A program made the translations under genes and the position numbers. From Angelakisella sp. (GTDB lineage Bacteria; Bacillota; Clostridia; Oscillospirales; Ruminococcaceae), in the NCBI GenBank assembly GCA_022795575.1, contig JAAWGY010000035.1:1-13184 (forward strand): DNA of 13,184 bases, given 5' to 3'. The notes under the pieces were generated by a model. That model had not been told where the DNA came from and ran no database searches. It saw only the letters and a list, made by a program, of their open reading frames with translations. The number at the start of each line of letters is the position of its first letter. The stretch's first letter is position 1. Below are positions 1 through 5,961 of this stretch, piece after piece.

Positions 1-420
1 CAGTGCCAGTATAATGGCACGGAACGCCTGATAGAACAGCCCGCCCAGGGCGGTCCCCAGCACCAGGGCGCAGCCGCCCACGGCCAGATTTTCCAGAAAA
101 AACAGCCGGGCCACCTGCCGGTTCTCCATGCCGATGAGCAGATAGAGCCCCAGCTCCCTGCCCCGGCGCAGGAGCATAAACTTTGTGGCGTAGGCCACCA
201 GCCAGCCAAAGACGCACACCACCACCACACTGGCCAGCACAATCATCAGGGGAAGCTCAGAAATACCCTTGGACAAGGTGATGATCTCCTGAGAGAATAC
301 CAGCCCGTTAAACGAATACAGCAGGGCGGCGGCCATGACCACCGTGGCGAAATAGACCAGGTAATCCTTGGCCTGACGGCGTGCGTTGCGCAGGGAAAGC
401 TCAGATAACGTCACTGACAT
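1..420 (-). CDS. Bce-type ABC transporter permease, N-terminal part (cut by window edge)
   Basis: Only the first 140 residues are in the window; the frame is open to base 1. They begin MSVTLSELSLRNARRQAKDY, followed by a hydrophobic segment (about 20-43), a second one (about 57-81), the cytosolic stretch RRGRELGLYLLIGMENRQVA (85-104) and a third hydrophobic segment (about 112-138). This layout is that of the N-terminus of FtsX-fold BceB-type permeases, which have ten membrane segments and a large outer loop; the loop and the remaining helices would lie to the left. The ATG overlaps the 3' end of the ATPase gene by 20 bp, so the two are translationally coupled. In this family the permease forms a complex with the ATPase and the sensor kinase and frees lipid II-cycle intermediates from peptide antibiotics. 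The family call is firm; the substrate is unknown. Confidence 0.85.
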   Translation of the reverse strand, partial: MSVTLSELSLRNARRQAKDYLVYFATVVMAAALLYSFNGLVFSQEIITLSKGISELPLMIVLASVVVVCVFGWLVAYATKFMLLRRGRELGLYLLIGMENRQVARLFFLENLAVGGCALVLGTALGGLFYQAFRAIILAL

Positions 421-1159
421 CACCCCCCAGCGCGGCAAGAACATCCAGGATTTCATGGTAGAACACCGGACGTCCCCGGTCCCCCCGGAGCAGCTCGTTA
501 AACACCCGTCCGTCCTTGAGGAACAGCACGCGTTTGGCGTAGCTGGCGCTGTAGGCATCGTGCGTAACCATAAGAATGGTAGCGCCCATGTCCTGGTTCA
601 TGGCGGTCATGATTTCCAGCAGATTCTTGGACGCCCTGGAGTCCAGCGCCCCGGTGGGTTCGTCGGCCAGCAGCAGGGATTGCCCCGCAACCATTGCCCG
701 GGCGCAGGCGGCCCGCTGCTTCTGGCCTCCGGAGACCTGATACGGAAATTTCGTCAGGATGTCGGAGATTCCCAGCTTTCCGGCCACCTCCCGCACCCGG
801 TTCTGTACCGTTTTGGGGTCCTGGTGATTTAGGGAGAGGGCCAGGCCGATGTTTTCCTCGATGGTCAGGGTATCCAGCAGGTTAAAGTCCTGGAAGACAA
901 AGCCCAGCCGCTCCCGGCGGAATTTGGCCAGTTCACCCTCCGGCAGGTCGGCTACGCTCACCCCGTCCAGGAGGATCCTCCCGGCGCTGATGGTATCAAT
1001 GGTGGAGATGCAGTTAAGCAGGGTGGTTTTGCCGGAGCCGGAGGCCCCCATGATGGCCAGAAACTCCCCGGCCTCCACGTCAAGGCTCACCCGGTCCAGG
1101 GCCTTGGTGACGTTGTTTTTGCTCCCATAATATTTTTCGATATTCTGTACCTGTAACAT
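401..1159 (-). CDS. Bce-type ABC transporter ATP-binding protein
   Basis: A 252-residue ABC ATPase of the MacB/BceA class. Visible motifs: Walker A GASGSGKTT (38-46), Q-loop Q90, signature VSGGQKQRA (142-150), Walker B LLLADEPTG (162-170) and H-loop H200. It powers the FtsX-type permease encoded immediately downstream (20-bp overlap). Transporters of this class protect against cell-wall-targeting peptides and also act as the sensor that stimulates the partner kinase. The ATG is preceded by AAAGGAGG about 8 bases upstream, which fixes the start. The gene follows the kinase gene after a 79-bp gap that holds a Bce-type operator and a possible promoter, so it can be induced separately from the two-component genes. 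The peptide recognised cannot be told from the sequence. Confidence 0.93.
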   Translation of the reverse strand: MLQVQNIEKYYGSKNNVTKALDRVSLDVEAGEFLAIMGASGSGKTTLLNCISTIDTISAGRILLDGVSVADLPEGELAKFRRERLGFVFQDFNLLDTLTIEENIGLALSLNHQDPKTVQNRVREVAGKLGISDILTKFPYQVSGGQKQRAACARAMVAGQSLLLADEPTGALDSRASKNLLEIMTAMNQDMGATILMVTHDAYSASYAKRVLFLKDGRVFNELLRGDRGRPVFYHEILDVLAALGGDVSDVI

Positions 1160-1222
1160 GGCAATTTGCCTCCTTTGCTTGTGGCTCTATGGTACACCAA
1201 AAGCGAAGGCTGTTGTATCGAA

Positions 1223-1228
1223 GTTATA
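1223..1228 (-). promoter_or_regulatory. Possible -10 element of the inducible ABC transporter promoter
   Basis: Minus-strand TATAAC (5 of 6 to the SigA -10 consensus) lies 7 bp downstream of the operator arm in the gap between the kinase and ATPase genes. No good -35 hexamer is at 16-18 bp: that position is occupied by the operator. This is what is expected of a promoter that depends on a bound response regulator. A second weak hexamer, TACAAC (1212-1217), is an alternative. Confidence 0.4.
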
Positions 1229-1235
1229 TCGATTT

Positions 1236-1255
1236 ACCTTACAGTTTTGTAAGGT
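1236..1255 (-). promoter_or_regulatory. BceR-type operator (perfect 8-4-8 inverted repeat)
   Basis: ACCTTACA-GTTT-TGTAAGGT is a perfect inverted repeat with a 4-base spacer. Its core, TTACA-N4-TGTAA, fits the known binding box of Bce-type response regulators (TNACA-N4-TGTAA). It sits upstream of the ATPase gene and overlaps the kinase stop codon (1239-1241). The likely ligand is the response regulator encoded at 2246-2914. No equivalent box was seen ahead of that regulator, so the regulator and kinase are probably expressed constitutively and only the transporter is induced. Confidence 0.8.
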
Positions 1256-2249
1256 TCTCCTTTGCGGGAAAGGTGAGTGTTACGGTGGTTTGCTTTCCTT
1301 CCTCCGAGGCAATCTCCAGCCCAAGCTCCAGGAAACCGGACAGCCTTCTGCACAGGTACAGGCCCATGCCAGTGGAACCGCCCCGGCTCCGTCCGTTGCT
1401 GCCGGTAAAGCCCCTGTCAAACACCCGGGATAGCTCGTGGGCAGGAATGCCGATGCCGTTGTCCGAAACGGCAAGCCGCACCTGCTTCCCCAGGGGATGG
1501 GCCGAAATCGTGATGACCGGGGCCTCCCCCCGATAGCGGGCAGCGTTTTGCAGCAGCTGGCCCAGGATGAACACAGCCCACTTTTCATCGGTATAGACTG
1601 TACAGTCCAGCCCCGCTGTCTCCACCTGGACGCGGCTTTGGATCAGCAGGGAGCGGTGGTTTTCGAGCGCCTGGGCAGCGATTTTTTCCAGCTTTACCTG
1701 CCGGAGCAGGCAATCCTGCTCCGGGCTCTCCGCCCGGGCGTAGAACAGCGCCCGCTCTACATGGGCTTCTACCTGGGCCAGCTCCGCGGCCAGCTTCCGG
1801 CGGGTCTCCCCGTCCAGGTCCCGGCAGATGAGCCGGGCGGCGGTGATGGGGGCTTTGATCTCATGCACCCACTGCTCCACATACTCCCGGTACTCCCGCC
1901 GGGATGCCTCCGCATCGGACACCGCCCCCGTCATGGCCTGGCCCGCCCGGCGGGTTAAATCCAACAGCCGCCGTTCGTAGAGAGCTTTGGGCGGCGGGAC
2001 GCACTCGGCAAACAGGTATTTTCGGTCTAAACCATCCCATATTGCTTCCCATTCCCGGAGACAGGCACGCTGGCGAAGGAAATCCGCCACCTGTGCAGTC
2101 GCAAAAATAAGCAGCAGAACAAGCAGCAGGAGCATCAGCACACCCGGCTGTGTTCCTGTGACAAAAAGAAACAGCGCCGCCAGTCCAATGCAAATCAGTT
2201 GAAGGGCGATCCGTCCCAGCCGGTCCGACAAAAATTCCCGCAGCGTCAT
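1239..2249 (-). CDS. Bce-type (intramembrane-sensing) sensor histidine kinase
   Basis: A 336-residue kinase with two N-terminal membrane helices (about 14-31 and 36-53) joined by only a few outside residues, so it has no extracellular sensor domain. This is the hallmark of BceS-like kinases, which take their signal from the partner ABC transporter. The H-box reads EQWVHEIKAPITAARL, with phospho-acceptor H129. The catalytic domain shows the N-box QLLQNAARY (N235), G1 DNGIGI (263-268) and G2 GSTGMGLYL (291-299). The start codon overlaps the regulator stop as ATGA, a 4-bp overlap. It would phosphorylate the regulator at D52. All catalytic motifs are intact. Confidence 0.93.
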   Translation of the reverse strand: MTLREFLSDRLGRIALQLICIGLAALFLFVTGTQPGVLMLLLLVLLLIFATAQVADFLRQRACLREWEAIWDGLDRKYLFAECVPPPKALYERRLLDLTRRAGQAMTGAVSDAEASRREYREYVEQWVHEIKAPITAARLICRDLDGETRRKLAAELAQVEAHVERALFYARAESPEQDCLLRQVKLEKIAAQALENHRSLLIQSRVQVETAGLDCTVYTDEKWAVFILGQLLQNAARYRGEAPVITISAHPLGKQVRLAVSDNGIGIPAHELSRVFDRGFTGSNGRSRGGSTGMGLYLCRRLSGFLELGLEIASEEGKQTTVTLTFPAKENLTKL

Positions 2250-2914
2250 AGCTGATACCCCATTCCCCGGCGGGTCTTGATGGCGTCCGGACGGCCGATC
2301 TCCGCCAGCCTCCCCCGCAGCCTGGTCATGTTCACGCTGAGGGTGTTGTCGTCAATGTAGATCTGGTTGTCCCACAGGGTATCGATCAGATCGGCACGGG
2401 AGACAATCTGTCCGGCGCGGGTCATCAGACAGGCTAAAATTTGCAGTTCATTCCGGGTTAGCTCCGCGGACCTTCCGCCGGCTGACACCACCCCCTTTGT
2501 CAGGCTCAGGCACAGCCCGCCCGCTTCCAGAATATCAGACGGTTCCGGCTCGCCAAGGCTCCGGCGCAAAACCGCCTTGATCCGGGCCAGCAGGACGGGG
2601 ACGCTGTAGGGCTTGGTGATGTAGTCGTCCCCGCCCAGGCTCAACGCCCGCACCTCGTCCACACCGGCATCCCGGCTGGTGACAAAGATCACCGGCACGG
2701 GGACCGCCTTCCGCAGCGCGGCGCACAGGGAAAAGCCGTCTTTCCCCGGGAGGCCGATGTCCAAAAGGATCAGGTCCGGGCGTTCCCGCGCCGTCTGGCC
2801 TGGTACGTCTGTAAACTCCGTTACCATCAAAGGCGTGTAGCCCTCATTTTTCAGGAGCAGCGCCAGCTCTTCCCGGATGGCCGGGTCATCCTCGATTATC
2901 ATGATTTTTGGCAT
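2246..2914 (-). CDS. OmpR-family response regulator, BceR-like
   Basis: 222 residues. The receiver domain (about 1-115) has the acidic pair E8/D9/D10, phospho-acceptor D52 in LILLDIGLPG, T79 and K101 (ITKPYSV). The C-terminal winged helix (about 128-222) has the helix ELTRNELQILACLM, the recognition-helix region NTLSVNMTRLRGRL and the terminal RTRRGMGYQL. It is the first gene of the minus-strand module and overlaps the kinase by 4 bp. It probably binds the inverted repeat at 1236-1255 to switch on the transporter genes. AGGATGG, about 13 bases upstream of the ATG, is only a moderate ribosome binding site. VanR-like or other cell-envelope regulators share this domain plan; the Bce assignment rests on the kinase and transporter neighbours and the operator. 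Confidence 0.9.
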   Translation of the reverse strand: MPKIMIIEDDPAIREELALLLKNEGYTPLMVTEFTDVPGQTARERPDLILLDIGLPGKDGFSLCAALRKAVPVPVIFVTSRDAGVDEVRALSLGGDDYITKPYSVPVLLARIKAVLRRSLGEPEPSDILEAGGLCLSLTKGVVSAGGRSAELTRNELQILACLMTRAGQIVSRADLIDTLWDNQIYIDDNTLSVNMTRLRGRLAEIGRPDAIKTRRGMGYQL

Positions 2915-2943
2915 ATTATCACTACCATCCTGTTGTTTTCCCT

Positions 2944-2973
2944 ATACTAACATGAGGGGAGCGTATTTGTCCA
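2944..2973 (-). promoter_or_regulatory. Predicted promoter of the response regulator-kinase genes
   Basis: Minus-strand TGGACA (2968-2973, 5 of 6) and TAGTAT (2944-2949, 4 of 6) are separated by 18 bp. Transcription would start near 2937, about 20 bp upstream of the regulator start. The promoter overlaps the start of the vanY remnant, so the remnant DNA may have been co-opted as the upstream region of the module. Confidence 0.45.
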
Positions 2974-3241
2974 GCCATCGCAGATTACAGGGTTTGCCAA
3001 CGAGGTATGGCACTACCGCCATGTGGGGGTGGAGGCAGCTACCGAGATCTACACGCAAGGGCTTTGCCTGGAGGAATCCTTGGCGGCGCTGCCGGTGGCG
3101 GGGGCAGATTTGCCGCCAGGGCAAGAGGGGGGCGCTCTGGTGGGCCTGCCGCTGGCTTGGCGCAGGGCAGCTGGAGCGCTGAAGGACCGTGCGGCGGAGA
3201 TTCCACCGCCGCACGGCGTTGGACTTTCATCAGGCCGATAA
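2951..3241 (+). pseudogene. 3' remnant of a VanY-like D-alanyl-D-alanine carboxypeptidase (peptidase M15)
   Basis: The plus frame from 2951 reads ITGFANEVWHYRHVGVEAA followed by TEIYTQGLCLEESLAAL. This matches the C-terminal active-site block of VanY-type zinc peptidases (typically ITG-E-WH-R-VG ... GL-LEEYL), including the motif glutamate and zinc-binding histidine. The frame opens just after a stop at 2948-2950 and has no start codon before the motif. The upstream half, with the SxHxxGxAxD zinc motif, is absent and replaced by the response-regulator start region. The coding tail from about 3110 looks out of register and runs through a perfect hairpin (3187-3216); in another frame a TGA at 3180-3182 stops just before it, so a frameshift is also likely. 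It should be non-functional. The family call rests on motif memory and needs a profile search. Confidence 0.7.
3187..3216 (+). terminator. Perfect 11-bp stem hairpin at the end of the vanY remnant
   Basis: CCGTGCGGCGG (3187-3197) and CCGCCGCACGG (3206-3216) form a perfect stem with an 8-base loop. No clean T-run follows, only GGACTTT. It may be the old terminator of the carboxypeptidase gene; it also lies beyond the end of the convergent gene at 3252. Confidence 0.5.
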
Positions 3242-3251
3242 AACGGGGTTG

Positions 3252-3944
3252 CTAAGAGCGTTGAACGGATATATAGATCCGTTCTGTCCCGTTGCTCTGC
3301 ACTCCCCAAAAATAAATGCGATTTGATACGAAGAGGTCATACCAGGGAAAAGGAGATTTTTTGTCCGGTGTAAAAGGGTTTGCTTGCTTTGGCGCGGTGG
3401 TTAAAACAGGAAAATGGAAATCTTCTTTTACTTGCAGCAGCAAAGCCGGTTTCTTGATCCCTGCTATTGAATTTGGTCTTTCTGACATTCCCATAATCCA
3501 AATCGGACGCCCGCCGATTACAAGCTCCCAATCTTTTTTTGTTTGCTTTTCCGGGACAGCCTGTAATGCTTGAAAAGCAACCTTTTCTTGATAAGCATCG
3601 ACGATTTTGCCAAGCGGTGTATCGAATACAAGGACACGGAAGTTGCGCTCATAATCTCTCAAAAATTCCTCGGGGATATCCGCATTCGCTATCGGCTGGG
3701 GCAGCTCCGGAATACAGTATTTATCATGCCATGCCTCAATGCAATAAAATACAGCCATCGATTTCCCGGCCCAGGGATGGTCCTGGGGGAAAGCCACTTG
3801 AAACATAAATGTCAATTCTCTTCCACACAGTACACATTTTGGAATATCCATATTGGGCGGCAGCTTGGGTTTTCCGCCGATAAAGGATTCCCATTCCGTT
3901 GTTTGCACACAGCTTCCGGTTATTTCCAGCCTCCAAGACTTCAT
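3252..3944 (-). CDS. YwqG/DUF1963-like protein
   Basis: 230 residues from the chosen start MKSWRLEITG. The family resemblance rests on a repeated glycine motif, FIGGKPKLPP (21-30) and VIGGRPIWIMG (142-152), on FMFQVAFP (47-54) followed by MAVFYC (63-68), and on the ending YDLFVSNRIYFWGVQ (202-216). These match the pattern of YwqG/DUF1963 proteins (GG-P-LP ... LAQ- ... GG-P-WIQ ... D-G-IYFF). Their biochemical role is not established. A CVLCG pair (37-41) could bind metal. The frame extends to a GTG at 4010, but that codon has no convincing ribosome binding site, whereas the internal ATG at 3944 has GGAGG 11 bases upstream. The gene is visibly AT-richer than its neighbours, which suggests acquisition by transfer. 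It converges on the vanY remnant. Confidence 0.7.
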   Translation of the reverse strand: MKSWRLEITGSCVQTTEWESFIGGKPKLPPNMDIPKCVLCGRELTFMFQVAFPQDHPWAGKSMAVFYCIEAWHDKYCIPELPQPIANADIPEEFLRDYERNFRVLVFDTPLGKIVDAYQEKVAFQALQAVPEKQTKKDWELVIGGRPIWIMGMSERPNSIAGIKKPALLLQVKEDFHFPVLTTAPKQANPFTPDKKSPFPWYDLFVSNRIYFWGVQSNGTERIYISVQRS

Positions 3945-4052
3945 CGTCAGCGTATCCTCCACCAAATATCGGAATTGATTGGTTCGTCTATCAATCCAAA
4001 TATAGCACACTCCCCCGCCGAAAACAAGAGAAGCCAGTGGCAGGGGAGATGG

Positions 4053-4081
4053 TTGTGCTCCGCCGTCTTCTGTGATACTAT
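4053..4081 (+). promoter_or_regulatory. Predicted promoter of the 145-residue protein gene
   Basis: TTGTGC (4053-4058) and TACTAT (4076-4081) are 17 bp apart. TGA directly before the -10 gives an extended -10 (TG-N) that would offset the weak -35. The start point would be near 4088, about 53 bp ahead of the ATG at 4141. Confidence 0.5.
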
Positions 4082-4140
4082 GTTTTTAACGCGGGGCCGT
4101 GAAAACGGCAGATTGAAACGGGAGAAGAAGGGTTGCGCTT

Positions 4141-4578
4141 ATGATAGAGCTAAATGTATTCAAACAGCGGTTGGGGGAAAAGGAAGACGCTTTCCCGTTA
4201 TTGACACTGGACGAGTTCTTCAACGGGAACCTGGAGGAGGACTCGATTGCGCCGAACCAATGGGGCTACGGGCGTCCGCCGCTTGCCGAGCTGTGGGGGG
4301 CACTGCGAAGGGTTGCGGGGATGCCGGAGGTGGCGTGGGTTGGTGTCGCGCTGCATTGCGACACCGCAATCACCAAGGAGGGGGGAACAGAGGTGCTGCA
4401 CCTTGTGGGGGATACCATTGTGGTATGCACGGCAATGGCGGCCGATGAGCTGGAGGCTGCCGTGAATTGTGAGTGGCTGTGCTCCGACGGCGTCATCCCC
4501 TCCGAGGCAGAGCGATATTGCTTGCGGCTGCCGCCTGTTCCCCCGGGCTATCGCTGCCTGGAGATTGTGTGGGACTGA
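4141..4578 (+). CDS. Conserved-looking protein of unknown function, 145 residues
   Basis: I do not recognise the family. The protein has no signal peptide or membrane segment and should be cytosolic. The N-terminus is acidic, with LLTLDEFFNGNLEEDSIAPN (20-39) leading into QWGYGRPPLAELWGALR (40-56), a block that looks like a conserved signature. Central strands (EVAWVGVALH, 63-72; VGDTIVVCTAMA, 89-100) suggest a small alpha/beta fold, and four cysteines are scattered (C73, C96, C110, C114, plus C127 and C139 later). GGGAGAAGAAGGG precedes the ATG by 8-9 bases. It is a single-gene unit with its own promoter and a hairpin directly after the stop. Size, acidity and isolation would fit an immunity-like or stray accessory protein, but no toxin is beside it, so I assign no function. 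Confidence 0.75.
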   Translation: MIELNVFKQRLGEKEDAFPLLTLDEFFNGNLEEDSIAPNQWGYGRPPLAELWGALRRVAGMPEVAWVGVALHCDTAITKEGGTEVLHLVGDTIVVCTAMAADELEAAVNCEWLCSDGVIPSEAERYCLRLPPVPPGYRCLEIVWD

Positions 4579-4620
4579 GGCGGGGAGAGACGGCATTGCG
4601 GGGGCGCTGCCATCCCCGCC
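4579..4620 (+). terminator. Hairpin directly after the 145-residue protein gene
   Basis: GGCGGGGA (4579-4586) pairs with TCCCCGCC (4613-4620), and an inner GGCA/TGCC pair extends the structure. It begins at the base after the stop codon and ends a few bases before the rsmA -35. There is no U-tract, so termination efficiency is uncertain. Confidence 0.45.
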
Positions 4621-4624
4621 CCAA

Positions 4625-4653
4625 TTGACTTGCCCCCGCCGGAATGCTATACT
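4625..4653 (+). promoter_or_regulatory. Promoter of rsmA
   Basis: TTGACT (4625-4630) and TATACT (4648-4653) are 17 bp apart, each 5 of 6 to SigA consensus. Transcription would begin near 4660. An in-frame ATG at 4644 lies inside this promoter and so cannot be the rsmA start; the ATG at 4713 is downstream. Confidence 0.75.
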
Positions 4654-4712
4654 CTAACCGGAACGCAACGCGATCCCCATGTCCGCGCAAAACCATCCGC
4701 CGGGAGGAAGCC

Positions 4713-5612
4713 ATGCCTATGGAGCCCCTTACAAACCGTTCGGTGATCCGGGACCTGCTACAGCGCCACGGCTTTACCTTTTCCAAGGCCCTGGGCCAAA
4801 ACTTTATCATCAACCCCTCCATCTGCCCCCGCATTGCGGAGCAGGGCGGCGCGGCGGCAGGGGTGGGGGTGATCGAGATCGGCGCCGGGATCGGCGTCCT
4901 TACCGCGGAGCTGGCCCGCCGGGCCCAGCGGGTGGTCTGTATCGAGATCGACAGCCGCCTGCTGCCCATCCTTTCGGAGACGCTGGCGGATTTTTCCAAC
5001 GTCTCCATCGTCAACGAGGACGTGCTGAAGGTGGACCTCCCCGCCCTGATTGCCCGGGAGTTTGCCGGTATGGAGGTGGTGGTCTGCGCCAACCTCCCCT
5101 ATTACATCACCTCCCCCATCCTGATGGCCCTGCTGGAGCAGCGGCTTCCCATCCGGTCGGTGACGGTGATGGTCCAGAAGGAGGCGGCCCAGCGCATCTG
5201 CGCCCCGCCGGGGACACGGGAATCGGGGGCCATCTCCGCCGCGGTGTGGTACTACAGCCAGCCCCGGCTGCTCTTTCCCGTCTCCCGGGGGAGCTTTCTC
5301 CCCGCCCCGGCGGTGGATTCCGCCGTCATCCGGCTGGACGTCCGCGCCGCCCCCCCGGTGGCGGTGGCGGATGAGGCCCTCTTCTTTAGAGTGGTCCGGG
5401 GGGCCTTTGGCCAGCGGCGCAAAACGATACTGAATACCCTGTCCGCCGCCCTGAAGCTGGACAAGGAGCAGACCCGGCGCATCATCGAGGGGGCGGGTGT
5501 TTCCCCTGGCGCCAGGGCCGAGGCGCTGACGCTGGAGGAGTTTGCGGCCATCGCCGGCCAGGCGGGGGAGCTTTTACCCCAATTGCCGCAAAATTTGGGC
5601 CCCGGCGATTGA
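4713..5612 (+). CDS. rsmA: 16S rRNA (adenine1518-N6/adenine1519-N6) dimethyltransferase
   Basis: 299 residues. RsmA (KsgA) dimethylates two adjacent adenines in the 3'-terminal hairpin of 16S rRNA from S-adenosylmethionine, late in 30S assembly. Visible: the N-terminal KALGQNFIIN (25-34), SAM-binding motif I VIEIGAGIGVLT (53-64), acidic VVCIEID (74-80), NEDVLKVDL (101-109) and catalytic motif IV NLPYYITSP (127-135). The C-terminal helical domain carries FGQRRKTILNTLSAAL. The ATG at 4713 has GGGAGG five to six bases upstream and lies after the promoter. Loss of this enzyme in other bacteria gives kasugamycin resistance. Oddity: the last codons (PQLPQNLGPGD) and the stop fall within a 63-bp direct repeat that recurs 285 bp downstream, so the C-terminus may have been remodelled by repeat insertion. 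Confidence 0.95.
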   Translation: MPMEPLTNRSVIRDLLQRHGFTFSKALGQNFIINPSICPRIAEQGGAAAGVGVIEIGAGIGVLTAELARRAQRVVCIEIDSRLLPILSETLADFSNVSIVNEDVLKVDLPALIAREFAGMEVVVCANLPYYITSPILMALLEQRLPIRSVTVMVQKEAAQRICAPPGTRESGAISAAVWYYSQPRLLFPVSRGSFLPAPAVDSAVIRLDVRAAPPVAVADEALFFRVVRGAFGQRRKTILNTLSAALKLDKEQTRRIIEGAGVSPGARAEALTLEEFAAIAGQAGELLPQLPQNLGPGD

Positions 5613-5639
5613 CAATCCCCCCGGGCCGCGTCATAATAA
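5577..5639 (+). repeat. 63-bp direct repeat, copy 1 (end of rsmA)
   Basis: It begins CCCCAATTGCCGCAAAATTT and ends CATAATAA. It matches copy 2 (5862-5924) with 6 mismatches and no gaps, at an offset of 285 bp. It contains the last codons and stop of rsmA and a TTGACA-17-CATAAT promoter. The two copies bracket the palindromic element at 5638-5860. Confidence 0.9.
5609..5637 (+). promoter_or_regulatory. Duplicated promoter, copy 1, overlapping the rsmA stop codon
   Basis: TTGACA (5609-5614) and CATAAT (5632-5637) are 17 bp apart. The -35 contains the rsmA stop (5610-5612). A transcript would start near 5644, read into the palindromic element and meet its internal hairpin, so it may make only a short non-coding RNA or be a relic. 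Confidence 0.55.
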
Positions 5640-5860
5640 GAACTTGTATTCACAGCCGGATGATGCAGGCAGGACAAGGGATTTTCCCCGCCCTGCAAGG
5701 CAAAAAACCGCAGCAATACTTGGTGTATTGCAAGGTTTTTTCCATGCGCTAAGAGCCGCCTGCGGCGGTTGCGCCTGGACGCGCCTGCGGGCGCAGTAAC
5801 GCGGCGGGACGGGAAAAGCCTTGTCCTGGCTGCGTCGGACGGCTGTGCATACAGGTTCTT
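5638..5860. mobile_element. 223-bp palindromic MITE-like element
   Basis: The ends form long imperfect inverted repeats: AAGAACTTGTATTCACAGCC on the left, against AAGAACCTGTATGCACAGCC read inward from the right (18 of 20 identical). Similarity continues about 35 bases further through CAGGACAAGG and TTTTCCC. Inside are a hairpin (5702-5741) and GC-rich palindromes around 5755-5800. It encodes no credible protein. Its tip sequence recurs in the palindrome at 8492-8597, so it belongs to a dispersed family, either a non-autonomous transposon (MITE) or a REP-like element. It lies between 63-bp direct repeats, far longer than ordinary target-site duplications. No transposase is in the window. Confidence 0.75.
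5702..5741. terminator. Hairpin with A-run/T-run flanks inside the palindromic element
   Basis: GCAATAC (5713-5719) pairs with GTATTGC (5725-5731) around the loop TTGGT. AAAAAACC (5702-5709) and GGTTTTTT (5734-5741) flank it and can extend the stem. The T-run on both strands fits a bidirectional intrinsic terminator, which would block read-through from rsmA and from the copy-1 promoter. Confidence 0.6.
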
Positions 5861-5861
5861 G

Positions 5862-5924
5862 CCCCAATTGCCGCAAAATTTCTCCCCCGGCGATTGACAA
5901 TCCCCCCAGGCTGCGCCATAATAA
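5862..5924 (+). repeat. 63-bp direct repeat, copy 2 (upstream of the Dabb gene)
   Basis: Second copy of the repeat at 5577-5639, about 90% identical. It starts one base after the palindromic element and supplies the promoter of the Dabb-domain gene. Because its promoter is followed by a proper gene, it is plausibly the ancestral copy and copy 1 the duplicate, but direction cannot be proved here. Confidence 0.9.
5894..5922 (+). promoter_or_regulatory. Promoter of the Dabb-domain gene (duplicated promoter, copy 2)
   Basis: Perfect TTGACA (5894-5899), 17-bp spacer, CATAAT (5917-5922). The start point near 5929 is about 33 bp upstream of the ATG at 5962. Confidence 0.75.
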
Positions 5925-5961
5925 AGGGCAGAGCGTTGATACAGAAAGGCGGTTTTACAAA

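Noticed and set aside
4493..5092. A 199-codon minus-strand frame opposite rsmA
   Set aside because: Serine/arginine-rich antisense shadow; it would run through the rsmA promoter and has no signals of its own.
5577..5924. Possible CRISPR or tandem-repeat array
   Set aside because: There are only two direct copies, spaced by a long palindrome, with no regular short spacers and no cas genes.
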